Source: Anopheles merus
Lineage: Eukaryota; Arthropoda; Insecta; Diptera; Culicidae
Length of the DNA stretch: 64,000 bases
Direction: 5' to 3'
Assembly: GCF_017562075.2 (NCBI RefSeq)
Contig: NC_054082.1
Coordinates: 36,573,442-36,637,441, forward strand
Positions 12,907 through 24,154 of the stretch are shown piece by piece. Made by a program: the position numbers and the translations under genes. Within the stretch, counting starts at the first letter, position 1. Every line of letters begins with the position of its first letter. Under the pieces are notes generated by a model. The model had not been told where the DNA came from and ran no database searches. It saw only the letters and a program-made list of their open reading frames with translations.

Positions 12907-15037
12907 CTGCAAGTTACTTTTAAAGTTTTTAGATGCAAAAATTAAAAAGAAAAAGCAAATGATTAAAGCAAATAAATCATCTTTGTAAATAAAAAAAACA
13001 CTTCGATTGCTGGCAAAAAATGCCAGCTTAAAACAACATAACGCACATACACATCATCACAAACCATAAGAAATTCAATGGAACAAGAAGACCATTCCAA
13101 CAAAGTTGTTAGTGGAACATAAGTAGTTAAAAGCTCATCACTAGTAAATGAACAGCGATCGGCTAAAACTAATCACGAAACGGCGCATTCTGTGGGTTTC
13201 ATCGCGGAGAAATACCCCATAGGAAAGCTAATTAATCGCCATTGTTGGCAGCAAAATTACTAGATATCTCTTTGTCCAAAGCGCTAGCAAACAGAACCAC
13301 GCAAAAGTATCATTAGTATTTGCAAAGGCAATCTTCAACATCGGATCCTTAAAATCCTCGACATAAAGTCTTTGACTCGAACTCGAACCATATGGCCACC
13401 GAAGGGTCCGGGAAACATTTGGCGCGGAAGGAATGGAATGAAACGGAGTTCCAATCATACATAAATGCTACAAAATTCTACGATAATCTCTTATATTTAA
13501 CGAAAAAGAAATTTACCTACCACAAAAACTACCAAATCCTAACGAAGGTCTCTAGCGATGTAGCGAGTAAAGGGAAATTAATATCAGTAGATAGCAAACA
13601 ACGATTAACCAAAATCACGGACAGGGGGGGCCCGTACTTACACGACATTTTCAAGCTAATTTCCTTCCCTCTTTGCGCTAGGCAGCAACTATTCAAGCGT
13701 TGGCGCTAGTTGTACAAATACAAGACTTGTCGCGTACACGCTTGCCGTTTTGCTTGTTTATTTGTTACTCCCGTTTTCCAGAACTTCCCCCACTTCATAT
13801 TTACTATACCGCCAACGTAACGGAAAACCAGCGCAATGAATTGAATTAATGCAATGAAGAAAAACAGGATGAAAATAATAAATTGTTAAAAAAAAACCCT
13901 CTATCAGCTACCCGGAAACAGTCGGACAGTTTCATAATCGATCCTTTTTTTTAATCATGTCGAGTGTGACTTTGCAAACACACACAAGCTCCCGGTCATG
14001 TAGATAGACAAACGTTTTAACAGTTTCCGAACGCGCAAATTATAGTCAAATATACAGAGAGCGGGTTTTCCGACGAACGATCGGATCGTTCACTATAGGC
14101 CACACCTATAGGTACCAGATAAAGCATACATTAGCTCAGTTTAGTCGTAAAGAACCCGCCAGCGCGAGTGGTTTCCAGTCGAGTGAGAGGAAAATCGATG
14201 GAAGGCCATCAAACCCAAACATCAGCAACAAAACTGTACCGTACTTAATCGCAGTTATTGGATGATTCAATATTAGAGTTATTTCAAGCAAAGGATTACT
14301 AATCGATTCATTGCCCTGAAATGGGACCCGGAGGTAAATACAGTAGGATTCCCTAAACGTACTAGGGGCAGTTTTGAGTAATTGGCAGAAAATTTAAAAC
14401 AGGGCAAACGTTTGCATAGAAAGCACAGCAAGATGCGGATGAAAACCAATGGAAAGAAAGAAGTGAAACAGTAATCCTGCTCTGTTGGGGGGAGGGGGGA
14501 TGTTTTGCGTTTCACTGTTATGAAATAAAATAAAGACTAAAGGACTATGATATTACTTACCAAAAAATGCCTTTCGATGGTTTCATGTGATATTTCCTTA
14601 CAATTTCCCCCATTCTCTATTACACGGTTAAGTTTTCTCTACAGCAGATGTTCTTCGGTAGCGATGATCTACTTTCAAACGGATTTATTCACCATAAGTA
14701 ATCTGGTAGAGGTGATATCAGTCTCTGGAAAATGAAAGCGAATGTGAGTGAGCCTTCTTCCCTCCCGCTCCGGTGAGGTACTCTATCCAGAATTTCCAGG
14801 TGTTTTGTTATTAGTTGCGGCACACTCCTTACATATACAACATGTGCACAACACACGCTGCTTGCATCCGAGCATATGAGGAACGTTTTTTCTTCTTGTG
14901 CGGATGAAAAATGCGATGAATTTGATGATCCGCGATGGAGAAAGGTACACTAACAAACACACACTCTTATGCGGGAGCACCGATTACTCGGGCCAACGGA
15001 AAGCTTAATGCGTACAAACGGGTGTGCATTACGTAGC
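12907..15037. other. Region between the unknown minus gene and SSR4
   Basis: AT-rich sequence. Several frames of 60-105 codons overlap at 13228-13709 on both strands and I could not assign them. There are short perfect inverted repeats at 13009-13027 (7-bp arms) and around 14084-14100 (8-bp arms). The SSR4 3' untranslated region should occupy the right end, with a TTTATT (minus-strand AATAAA) near 14684. Confidence 0.4.
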
Positions 15038-15642
15038 TTAAGCCATCAGCTTTGACCGCGTCGTAAACGCAACGTAGGCGACGAATCCGACCAAACCGGT
15101 AGCCAGGATTTCCGAGTTCACCCACGGTCCCTTGTAAGCGCCGGGGAAGTTGACGGTGACGGTCGTCAGCGGCTTCACCGATTGCACGTCCTCACCGGCA
15201 CGCTGTGCCTTGCGCACGGCAGCGTAAGATTCCTCATCGAACAGACGAACCGCGTACGAACCGCTGCTGGCCTTCTTGATTTCTTCGTTCCAGCTGACCT
15301 ACGGATAGAACGAAAATCGAAAAAGGGGTAAGCAAAACCGAAGCAACATTCCTAACGCGTGGCACCGCAGTGCTCGGTGCCAAACCTTACCTGGTACTTG
15401 TTTTCACCGATGCGCACAACCGGAGCCAGCTTGCCAAGCACCTCTGCGAACAGGGGCAGTTTTTCAGCTCCCGCGTTGGAGCACTTCAGCGTGAACTCCG
15501 TTACAAACCCAATCTGGCTAACAATCGTGGCATCCGTGGTGGAGTAGAAGTTAGATTTCACCTCCGGGTTGGTGCAGGAGCTGGCGACGGCGAAACCCAG
15601 CGCGCAGCACAACACGGCCGATGCGATCACAAACTTAACCAT
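15038..15642 (-). CDS. SSR4: Translocon-associated protein subunit delta
   Basis: The TRAP delta subunit is part of the ER-membrane complex beside the Sec61 channel that helps protein import and N-glycosylation. Two exons: 15642-15391 (84 codons) and 15298-15038 (86 codons plus TAA), joined across a 92-bp phase-0 intron; 170 aa, close to the human 173. Residues 1-20 (MVKFVIASAVLCCALGFAVA) form a signal peptide. The luminal domain has Cys23 and Cys54, matching the family disulfide. The C-terminus has one membrane span (ILATGLVGFVAYVAF) and a short cytosolic tail. The ATG at 15642 is chosen because the signal peptide starts there. It runs in the same direction as the CCDC142-like gene, whose stop is 695 bases upstream. 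Confidence 0.95.
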
Positions 15643-16337
15643 CTTGGATGCGTTTCGAGTTATTTTTGTTACGTGCGACACGAACACTTGAAATAGGTGT
15701 ACTGGAACTACACGGATCCCGGCGAGCTAGCGAGCGAATCGGTTTGTTGTTTGCAACGAAATCATCCACGTCGATTGCTTCCCAGCCACGTCAAACGCAG
15801 CTGTCATAAACAAACCGCGCACGCTGTCACACTGACAGATCTGAACAGGGCCAATTTTACAAAAATATCAATGAATTTTTTTACTAGAACGTAAAACAGT
15901 GATATTTTGGATGATATAATCTTGTTAAAATTAGTTTTATCTCAATGCGTGGTTTCATAATTCACATTTCGCAATATCATACCCAACACCAGACCATAAC
16001 GATTTTTGTACTTGCTCAAACGATCGCATCAGACAAAATGTCATCCACATCATTGGTTCAATTTGAACTTGTCCAAGATTTTTCCGTTACCAATAGAAAT
16101 GTTCGTTATGTTCATTATCAACATAGGTTTTCGTTGCTAACAATTTATTTCGATTTAAATTATTAACAACAGCATGGCAGAGAAACTTGACTTTTGAAAA
16201 GTTAAATAAATAAAAAAAGATATTCGTGGCAGAAACGCCTTAACTTTGAATAGCGGAGAGAATTGATAACCAAAAAATAGAGTTTCACGGTCACTTAAGC
16301 TCCATAATTATGTTCGATAGGTTCTCAAGATTACCCT

Positions 16338-19300
16338 CTAGTACACATCCATCCCGGCACAAAGGCACAGACAGTTGAGATTTACCGCACGTCTGTCGCG
16401 GGCCCGCAATTCCAACCAACGCTTTTGATTCGGAACAAACATTTCCGGTGGCAGTGGCGCTTTCTCGTCGGCAGTATCTAGAAAACGAATAGAAAAAACA
16501 TGCTCATAATAAATCGTCTTTCAAGAAAGATCCCACTGCTTGCACTCACCGTCGGTTTTCTTGCCCGCTTTCGAAGGACTTGGCAGAATGGATATCGTTT
16601 CCTCGGGCTTCCGAAGCAGCAGCTTGCCTACTCCTTCGCACATCCGCAGTACCTCGTGATGGGACAGGGTTTCCCGTAACCGTTCATCCAACGCTTCGCA
16701 AGCATTGATCCACTCCGCCACACCGTCAAAGTCCTTCAGCAAGTTCAACGCCCCAGCGCTGCTGAATTTCGTTTTCTTCATATAGATATGATCCAACCAA
16801 GCCTCGCAGATAATCTTCAGCGTAAGCTTTAGTATTTCAATGTCCTTTGTCGCCTGAATCACGGGCAGATAGATCTGGTTGAAAAAGTACGCCACGTACT
16901 CGTTGGCCCGTTCCTGAAGTGCTTCCGTTTGCCAGTGTTTGAAGTACGGGAAGCACAGGGTTAGCGAGGCAAGGCTCGTCGTGCGGCAGACTGCGGCCAG
17001 CACATCGATACACTCGGTGCAGGTCGCCTTCAGCTTGATGATGTTTTCCTTTATCTCCGACACAAGCTTCGCCCGTAGCGCAACGCAAACCTGTACCTGC
17101 ACCTCCAGCGGGTCGTCAGCGGCCAGCTCCGGCACGCGTATGTATTGCAGCTGCTCCAGGCACAGGCCTATGTCGCTGTGGACCACCTTGAAGAACATCA
17201 TCATGTTCCAGTCGGTACAGAGCGACCGGGCCTTGTTGGCCGCCCAGATGCGCATGGAATGGATGGAATGATCGAGCCGATGCAGAACCGGTATCTGCTC
17301 GACCAGTGGCAGCTCGTTGGCAATCGTGCCGATGTCGCAGGTGTTCGATAGCTGCACCAGTTGATAAAGCAGCTCACTCCAAACCTTCCCACAAACTGTT
17401 CCTTCCACCTTACAAGACGAAAGACAGATCACACGGATCAGATTATTTATGCTCTTACTGCTTGGTCTGTGCATTCCGTGTACTTACATTCACATTTTTA
17501 CCACAGAACTCACCCTCCTCGAAGGCATAGTCCACAGGCAGGCTGGAGGACACCACAGCCAAACGGAAATGCTTGTCCCAGATCGTGCTCGTCACATGCA
17601 CCGTGAGCGTTTCCCCCAGCCCCTTTAAGGTGGACAGTATCGGTTCGGGTGCTTCGTCCGGCTGCAGCAGCGATAGCCAGTCGCGCAGATACTTAGCACA
17701 GGCCGCCGGTCTGCAGGCCAACGGCGATGAGCTCCACCACAGCACGACGTGCTCGAGCGATCCGCCAACCTGCGTCCACAGGCCGCGAGTGCCCCGGTTC
17801 ACCCACTTGATCAGCTCCGATTTCGTAAGCTCTCGCTCGAACGCCGATGGACAGTACTTGATCACCTTCATGATAACGTTGGCCACAAAAATCTCCTCAT
17901 CAGCAATCAAATTCTCCAGCAAATCCATACCATCCGGTTCGTTCACGAGATAGTTGATGGAATTGTACGCCACCGCTTCGGCGGCCATTGCATCGAAGAA
18001 ATGTATCGCCGGATCCTGCCCAAAACAAAAGGAATCGATTAATGCTCTGTCCTCATCCATTGATTCCATCCACCTACATTATGCTCCGATTCGTCCGGTT
18101 CGCGCGATTCCGGCTTCACAATCGGCGACACGACCACCTTCCGGCCGGGTGTAGCCTTTCCGCGAGAGTGAATTTCCCCGCTAGATATCATGTTCACACT
18201 CGCCTTGCGCCTAATGTTCATTTCTTCCTGTATCGGGTCAATGTGCTTCCCGCCCTCGGTTGGTCCCTGCAGATTGGTCGTTAGGGCCCGCAAAATTTCC
18301 ACACTAGAAGTGTCGGATTCGTTCTCCTCGTTCGTCACGCTCAGCGCCCCCTTGCACGTGGTCAGCAGACAGTTGATCAGTGTACTGCAGCAATCCTCGG
18401 CCCGTTGCTTCGTAATGATCTGCAGGATCGTTCCCACGTCGACCTTCTTCGGCGTGGACATCAGCGGGGGGAACGAATTGCTGCAGATTTGCGCATTTGT
18501 TTGCGTGCGAGCTTGCGTAGTCTTTTGCGCCAGGATCACACTTTCGTTGTGAAGCGTGCACAGCAACAGTGCTCCATCGACCACAACCTCGGACGTGTAG
18601 GTCGCCGCAAGCATGAGCTTGATCTGAACGGGGGAAAGCAAAGGGTTTGTTATCGTCAAATAATTTTACCAATTTAATACAACCATATTACCATCTTGTT
18701 GATGATGAAAATGAGCTGCAAGTTGCGCTTACGCAAGTTTTGCCGTATTAGATGTGCCTTCCGGTTCAGCAGAATCTTGAAGAAGCTTCGCTCCACGTTC
18801 TTGTCCGCCGATGATGCCGACATTCGTATCAGGCGCGTCTGCACGTGGGCCGACCGCTCGAAGCATTCGCGACTTTGTTGTAGCAACCGTTCGAATTCCT
18901 GCGTCCACAAGCGCGATGACGGCGGGAGAGCAGACGAGACGAGAGCATTATAAAAGCAGCAGCTGAATGAATAGCAAGGACAACGACGACGGCGGAAAGG
19001 AAGAGTGGGGCTGTGGGGCGCGGTGAATTGAGGAATCATGGCCCCATCCTAGACAGGCCACTTACACCACGTGCCTGTTTCGAAGCGATCGTAAAACGAT
19101 ACGCGCCGTTCCCGGTCGGCTGGGACTGGTGCTTTATGGGGGGAAGGCGGATTTTGCGCACTGAAGCCCGCGCGCTACGGATTGACAGGATTTGGGCTGT
19201 GCAAAGGACATTCAGTAGCACCTCCCCCGTGCCGGCTAATGCTGAAGGCGCATTATTTCAATGAACTTAGACCATTGAGACATCCGAGGCCAATCGAAGT

Positions 19301-20514
19301 TGGGGAAGGTAAACCAGCCGTCCTGTGTCTCTCATGCACAGGTGTATTTGAAAAAAATGCCCGTAACTTCATGATCGATGTAACAATAATTCAATTTCAA
19401 TCGTTTGCCATAGAGAAGCTAGAGCTAATTTACGTGAGCTAGTTGGGTCAAGGATGTTTGGTGAAAGTTTTGCCCACGAGGATGGTAATTTTTGAGGTGA
19501 AAGCTGGTTAGTTGACCTGGTTGGCTCTCGACTCGATTTATTGTATTCTAACAATAAATTAAATTATTCTTCGCATTCACCATAACTTATCGCAGACGGT
19601 ATGGCATGTCACATTCTATACTGTTAGTAATAGATCCTGCCATTCCCTTTAGTTATCATTCTCCTGCATCTACAAATTCTTCAACATTCCCTAGAGTTCT
19701 AAGACAGCAAACCATTTCCAGTTGCTCTATATAAGCATGCAAACGTAGAAACCAGGACAACCGTTGTACCTTTGCCGAGCATTCATTCAAGAATTTGATT
19801 TATTGCCTAAACTTCTTCAACCCCATAGCCTCGCTCATTCTGCCCACTAACACCAGCAACGAGTTCGCGCTTTGTGCATTTAATGGTCGTTAGTGTATGT
19901 TTGTTTTTCATTTGCACCTTAAACGGCACGCGAACTCCGATGGTCACATTGGGCCCCAACCCCTCCCTCTTCCCTCTCAGAACCCCGCCCCCCCTCCCCC
20001 CATTTTGCAATCAACTTCCGATGGTTCTAGCCATCGCTCACGACATCGTCACGGTTCACTTTTGCACTTGATAATAACTCAATATCAAGGTTTTGGTTCG
20101 AACCTAAAGGAAATTGAAACGGTTTCCTTCCGATGACGCTCGGAGTTGTGTGTGTGTGTGTGCGTTTTTTTTTCTATCCTTGTGATCGATGATGGCGTAA
20201 CGTGTACCTCACGGAGCGTTCTAAGCTAAAGGATATTAAACGAGGGTCAATACAACTGTAGAAAATGGAAATATTTCTCTGCCAGCACTATGATACAGCT
20301 GATTTTTTCGATTCGTCGGTTCTATCCCTGGTTGGTGATGCTCTCTTGTGGGCGATATCCCGTCGCTACTTACATAGTAATCCGGTAGATCAATATTAAT
20401 ATCCGTGGCAAACTTCTTGCCCAATATCCGCAGCTCCCGTTCCAGCTGGCGCGATTGCTCGAACAGCTTGATCACCTCCTGGTGCTGTTTCGGAAGCCAC
20501 TTTGAAGTATTCAT
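16338..20514 (-). CDS. CCDC142: CCDC142-family protein
   Basis: The function is not established; this is a poorly studied conserved family with a helical C-terminal domain. Seven exons: 20514-20374, 18898-18692, 18623-18078, 18015-17488, 17408-16550 and 16477-16338 form the main chain, with only the last junction not in phase 0; six are listed because I find no seventh with certainty. The sum is about 806 aa. The assignment rests on a C-terminal block I remember from human CCDC142: AWLDHI, then KFS, GAL and a DF motif, later NQ-x2-WL-x-LR near the end. Here they read EAWLDHIYMKKTKFSSAGAL and PNQKRWLELR. The N-terminus has a short coiled coil (EQSRQLERELRILGKK). Introns are 62-79 bp except the first (1475 bp). 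A minus-strand AATAAA at 16149-16144 would serve as poly(A) signal. Confidence 0.72.
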
Positions 20515-23500
20515 CCTGGGGCGTATTAAATTACGGTCGGAATGTTGGGGTTGTACTAGAGCTCAAATCATTCCCGTTTGATCACACACTTTTGCGCAAA
20601 ATTTTTCTTACTCATGGCGCAAATTGATTCACGATTCAAACTTTCTGGTCCACAAGCACCGGCAGAGCGCTGCGGACTCCCGAACACTGCGGCACTCCGA
20701 AAAATTAGGTCATAATATTGCGATAATTCACACGCGATCTAGGTGTATCGCCGCCCCGCTAACACCGGAACGATACCGGAAGACACGGATGGGCCTAACA
20801 GGCCCGAGCAAGGATGTGCCCGGTTGGCAGCGCGCAACGATCAGCACCGTATGCAACCGACGTTCGAACGGGAACTGAAACTGAAAGTAGGCTGAACGAA
20901 CGTACCCGACCCGACCGACCCGACCATGATATTGACAACCTTGAATTCTCCGATCTATCTACTACTCGCCCGTCCTCTGGCGCTGTAATGCAACCAAAAC
21001 CCTCAAACCGACCCTACCGTTGACTCGTTATCGATTAAGCACCGATGCTGATTCTCAACCGTAGTACGTCCGAATGCCGCCGAGCGGATTGCGAACGAAG
21101 GCGAAGCGGACACACACACCCTAGACCGGTAGTTCTTGAAGGAGGGTCGACGTGGCATCGCCTCCAGAAAAGTCAAGTTTATTCCTGACAGTCCTCCACT
21201 GTTCTACTGCAGCACACAGTAGGTCGTTGAATGGTTGTTAGTTTTTTTTTATTCCTAGCTATGCGTTGTCAGGGAAACTGAGGAAGCACCACCTGATCCG
21301 AAGTGGACCTACCCACGCCATCTAATTCGAAGTCTTTCTTACTGTACGGTGCTACAAAACTTTCGCAAATATTCTCCGAGGGAATGGTTCTCAAATAACA
21401 TAACACACAAGGAAAACACCATTTTCGTGTTTTAAATATTTTAATAATTTATCGATCAATTTTACACAGATCGGTTTTTTTTATCAAATTCCCTCAGTTG
21501 TTATCGTCACTGTTTACAGCTCTGTTTGCAAGTTGCTAGAGAAAATGTATGTCATTTACGTTGTGACATGGTTTGTTGTGTTTTTTTTCTTCAATTTTAT
21601 TATTACGTCTGTTCATGTACATCTACTCATGGTTTAAGTATAAAGGGAAGAGGGATGTGTTGGTAATTGTTGGGACTGTTTATAAATAATACAAGACAAC
21701 TAAATAAACAAAATCTATATGCAAACAAACAATAGAAATTAGTTTTGTTTTTAAATAAAAAATAAAACAAACAAACAAACAAATAACCTAAATCTGTGAA
21801 CCGTCCAAACAAATGGACGATTGGTTTGAAATTCAATCTTTCGGTACGATTGCCGTACGACATTACAACACCATGTTTGCTGCACTTTGCTTCTTGTTCA
21901 TCATCTTACTACTACTTCCGCTGCTACTACACTAAGATCATTTCTCGTGGGTTCTAGCTCCAATGCGCACTGCATTTAAAAACAAAAAAAAAGAACAAAA
22001 AACCATAAAGAGACATAACTTATACGTTACACTACTAAAATACTAAACGCTTACATATTAGCCGTCATGTGTTTTTTTTTCTCGTATGATGGCAAGCAGA
22101 TCTCTTCCGTCAAGAGAGGAAAGATCCCTTTTAGTTTAGCGTTAAACTGATACTACCCTAGAAGTTGTTCATGTTCATTTCATTCTGACATTTGACCGAT
22201 GACCCTAATCTGGTTTCATTTCTGGTAATTCGCTTTGCACACACCTTAGCAGCTGTTTGCTACGTGTACATTGTAGGGGGTTATTCACAAAATCTAAATA
22301 ATGATCAGTTCTTTCTATTCCGCAGTTTGTATTCCTTTCCTACATGGGGCTTTTGTTTTTCTTCTCTTTTTCAACTTACTACAGGTGCGACAATGTTTTC
22401 TTCTCACAATTCCATTCATGTGTTTCTATATTATTTTCATCTTGGGAGTCTCAAGTCCGCTTTCCAAGCATTTCTGGAGTTTGGTTGTTTCGCTTTTTTC
22501 CTCTTTTCTCTCAAACCGGATTCCCTTTTTTCATTGACGCACAGTGTTTGTAAAATATGGTGTCATGTTTAGCTGCGATCACTTACTATACTTTCACAAT
22601 GCGACTCCATCAGCACTCTAATTCTTGCCTACGATCACCATTCTGAGTATTGAGTTTGATAAGACAGAGAAAATCGGGTTTTTTTTTATAAGTCATGTAT
22701 CAGCACATATATATCGCGGTTACATTGTTAAGTTACCGCAATAAGCCTTTCTTGTTTGGGGGTGCTGTTCGCTGCAAACTAACGTCTTAAAACCTGTACA
22801 ATAGTTCATAGGTGCTAAAGACACACCCAAACCTAATGAAAGGTAAGCTCTGCACGCCAATCATAGGAAAGTTGCAACCAAATAGTGCGCTTAAAACAAT
22901 CCTCTGATCGACAAAACAATGTAACGCAATGCGCAACGTATCCAAACCAAACTTAACAGTGACACACGACGATGTCCACGTCTAATAATCGATTCTGTTT
23001 GACCGCAATGGAACCAAACATGGATTATAGTCTGGACGATTGACCAACGATTAAACATGCTAAGCTACACGAATATGGCTCACGTTTTACCGATTCATTA
23101 TCCGATGCTACTTGGCAAAAGAGGATTACTTAGGTGGAACGGATCGTTCCGGACCACACGATCCGAACGACGCAAAGAGTTTGTTTTAAGAATATTCAGC
23201 ACACGTACGAATATGCATATATATGGTCAGAGTTAGCGGTTTAAAATTTAGCACGAATATATCTGGACTAGATAGGAGGTTACACAGGTTAATTACATAC
23301 TAGATATGCGCTTTGTTTTGCTTCCTTTGTTGAATTCCGATTTCGACCTTCTATGTATACGTCTGATGAGAGTTTGATCCATCGATACATTCGTACTTGT
23401 TTGTTTGTTTTTTTTTATTTCGCTCCATTTCAACCGTGTTGATCCTCGTTTGAGTTTGTTCACTATTTTGCTGCGTCGTTTTGTCAAATCTATTTACATA

Positions 23501-24045
23501 CAATTCCTCTAGTATTCGATTAAATTACAATTTCCAAGAGGATTCACACAATGCGCAGTTACAGTTGCACCTACCAAAACTCTACCTTAGGTTTCATAAA
23601 ATACCAACCAATCGGATTTTACTCCCTCTATCGCTTTCTCTCAGTCAGATTCCTCTTTTTCTCTGTACGCGTCAGTAGCTGTGTGTAGCATTACCTTTTA
23701 CCGGTCATAGTAAGCAAATTGCAATCAATATATTGAACGATTAACACTGATTCTAAAAACATGTCATACGCCTGTTCCGCGAAACAATTAGTATGTTTTG
23801 ATTATAGAACTAATCTGCCAGGCTCATCGGTATGGGTCGCCTAACGACTTATGGGTTCGTTTACCACTCCGTTGCAGTCCTACAATTACTACACATGGTA
23901 ACAACACACGATAGACGTCATTGGGAGACAGTGGGAAGAAAACAAAAGGGAAGGGTCCACGATCAATAGGGAATAGGGGAGGATAGGAACGTCGCGTGGA
24001 TATGCGTAGTGATCACGGATGAAACAATCGGGATGCGCTTAACGT
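20515..24045. other. Region between the CCDC142-like gene and the B'' gene 3' end
   Basis: The left part (about 20600-21150) is GC-richer and CpG-rich and should hold the promoter of the CCDC142-like gene. The remainder is AT-rich with homopolymer T runs and AAAC repeats. It probably includes a long 3' untranslated region of the B'' gene; a candidate minus-strand AATAAA lies at 23419-23414. No coding exon is supported. Confidence 0.4.
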
Positions 24046-24154
24046 CTATCGGCGCTTCTTCTTATTGCGACGCTTGCGTATATACCGCTCGCGCCAACTT
24101 ATCCTGAGGCTGATCTTTTCGCTGTCACTGTCGTCACTGTCATCGCTGTTTTTC
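24046..24154 (-). CDS. PPP2R3: B'' gene terminal exon, Asp/Ser then Arg/Lys-rich tail
   Basis: The acceptor TTGTCCCTAG precedes 24154, and one base completes a Trp codon begun at 26476, so phase matches exactly. It encodes 35 residues: NSDDSDDSDSEK, ISLRISWRERYI, then RKRRNKKKRR and TAG at 24048-24046. The acidic-then-basic pattern resembles casein-kinase-2-type sites followed by a nuclear localisation signal; that function is inference. I know of no such tail in vertebrate B'' subunits. Confidence 0.65.

Noticed and set aside
13228..13709. Overlapping frames on both strands that read like protein
   Set aside because: Three different frames look equally plausible, which is typical of AT-rich chance frames; one may be an exon of the unknown minus gene, but I could not choose.
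20080..20110. GGTTCGAACC, a tRNA T-arm-like sequence
   Set aside because: No acceptor stem, D arm or anticodon arm fits around it.
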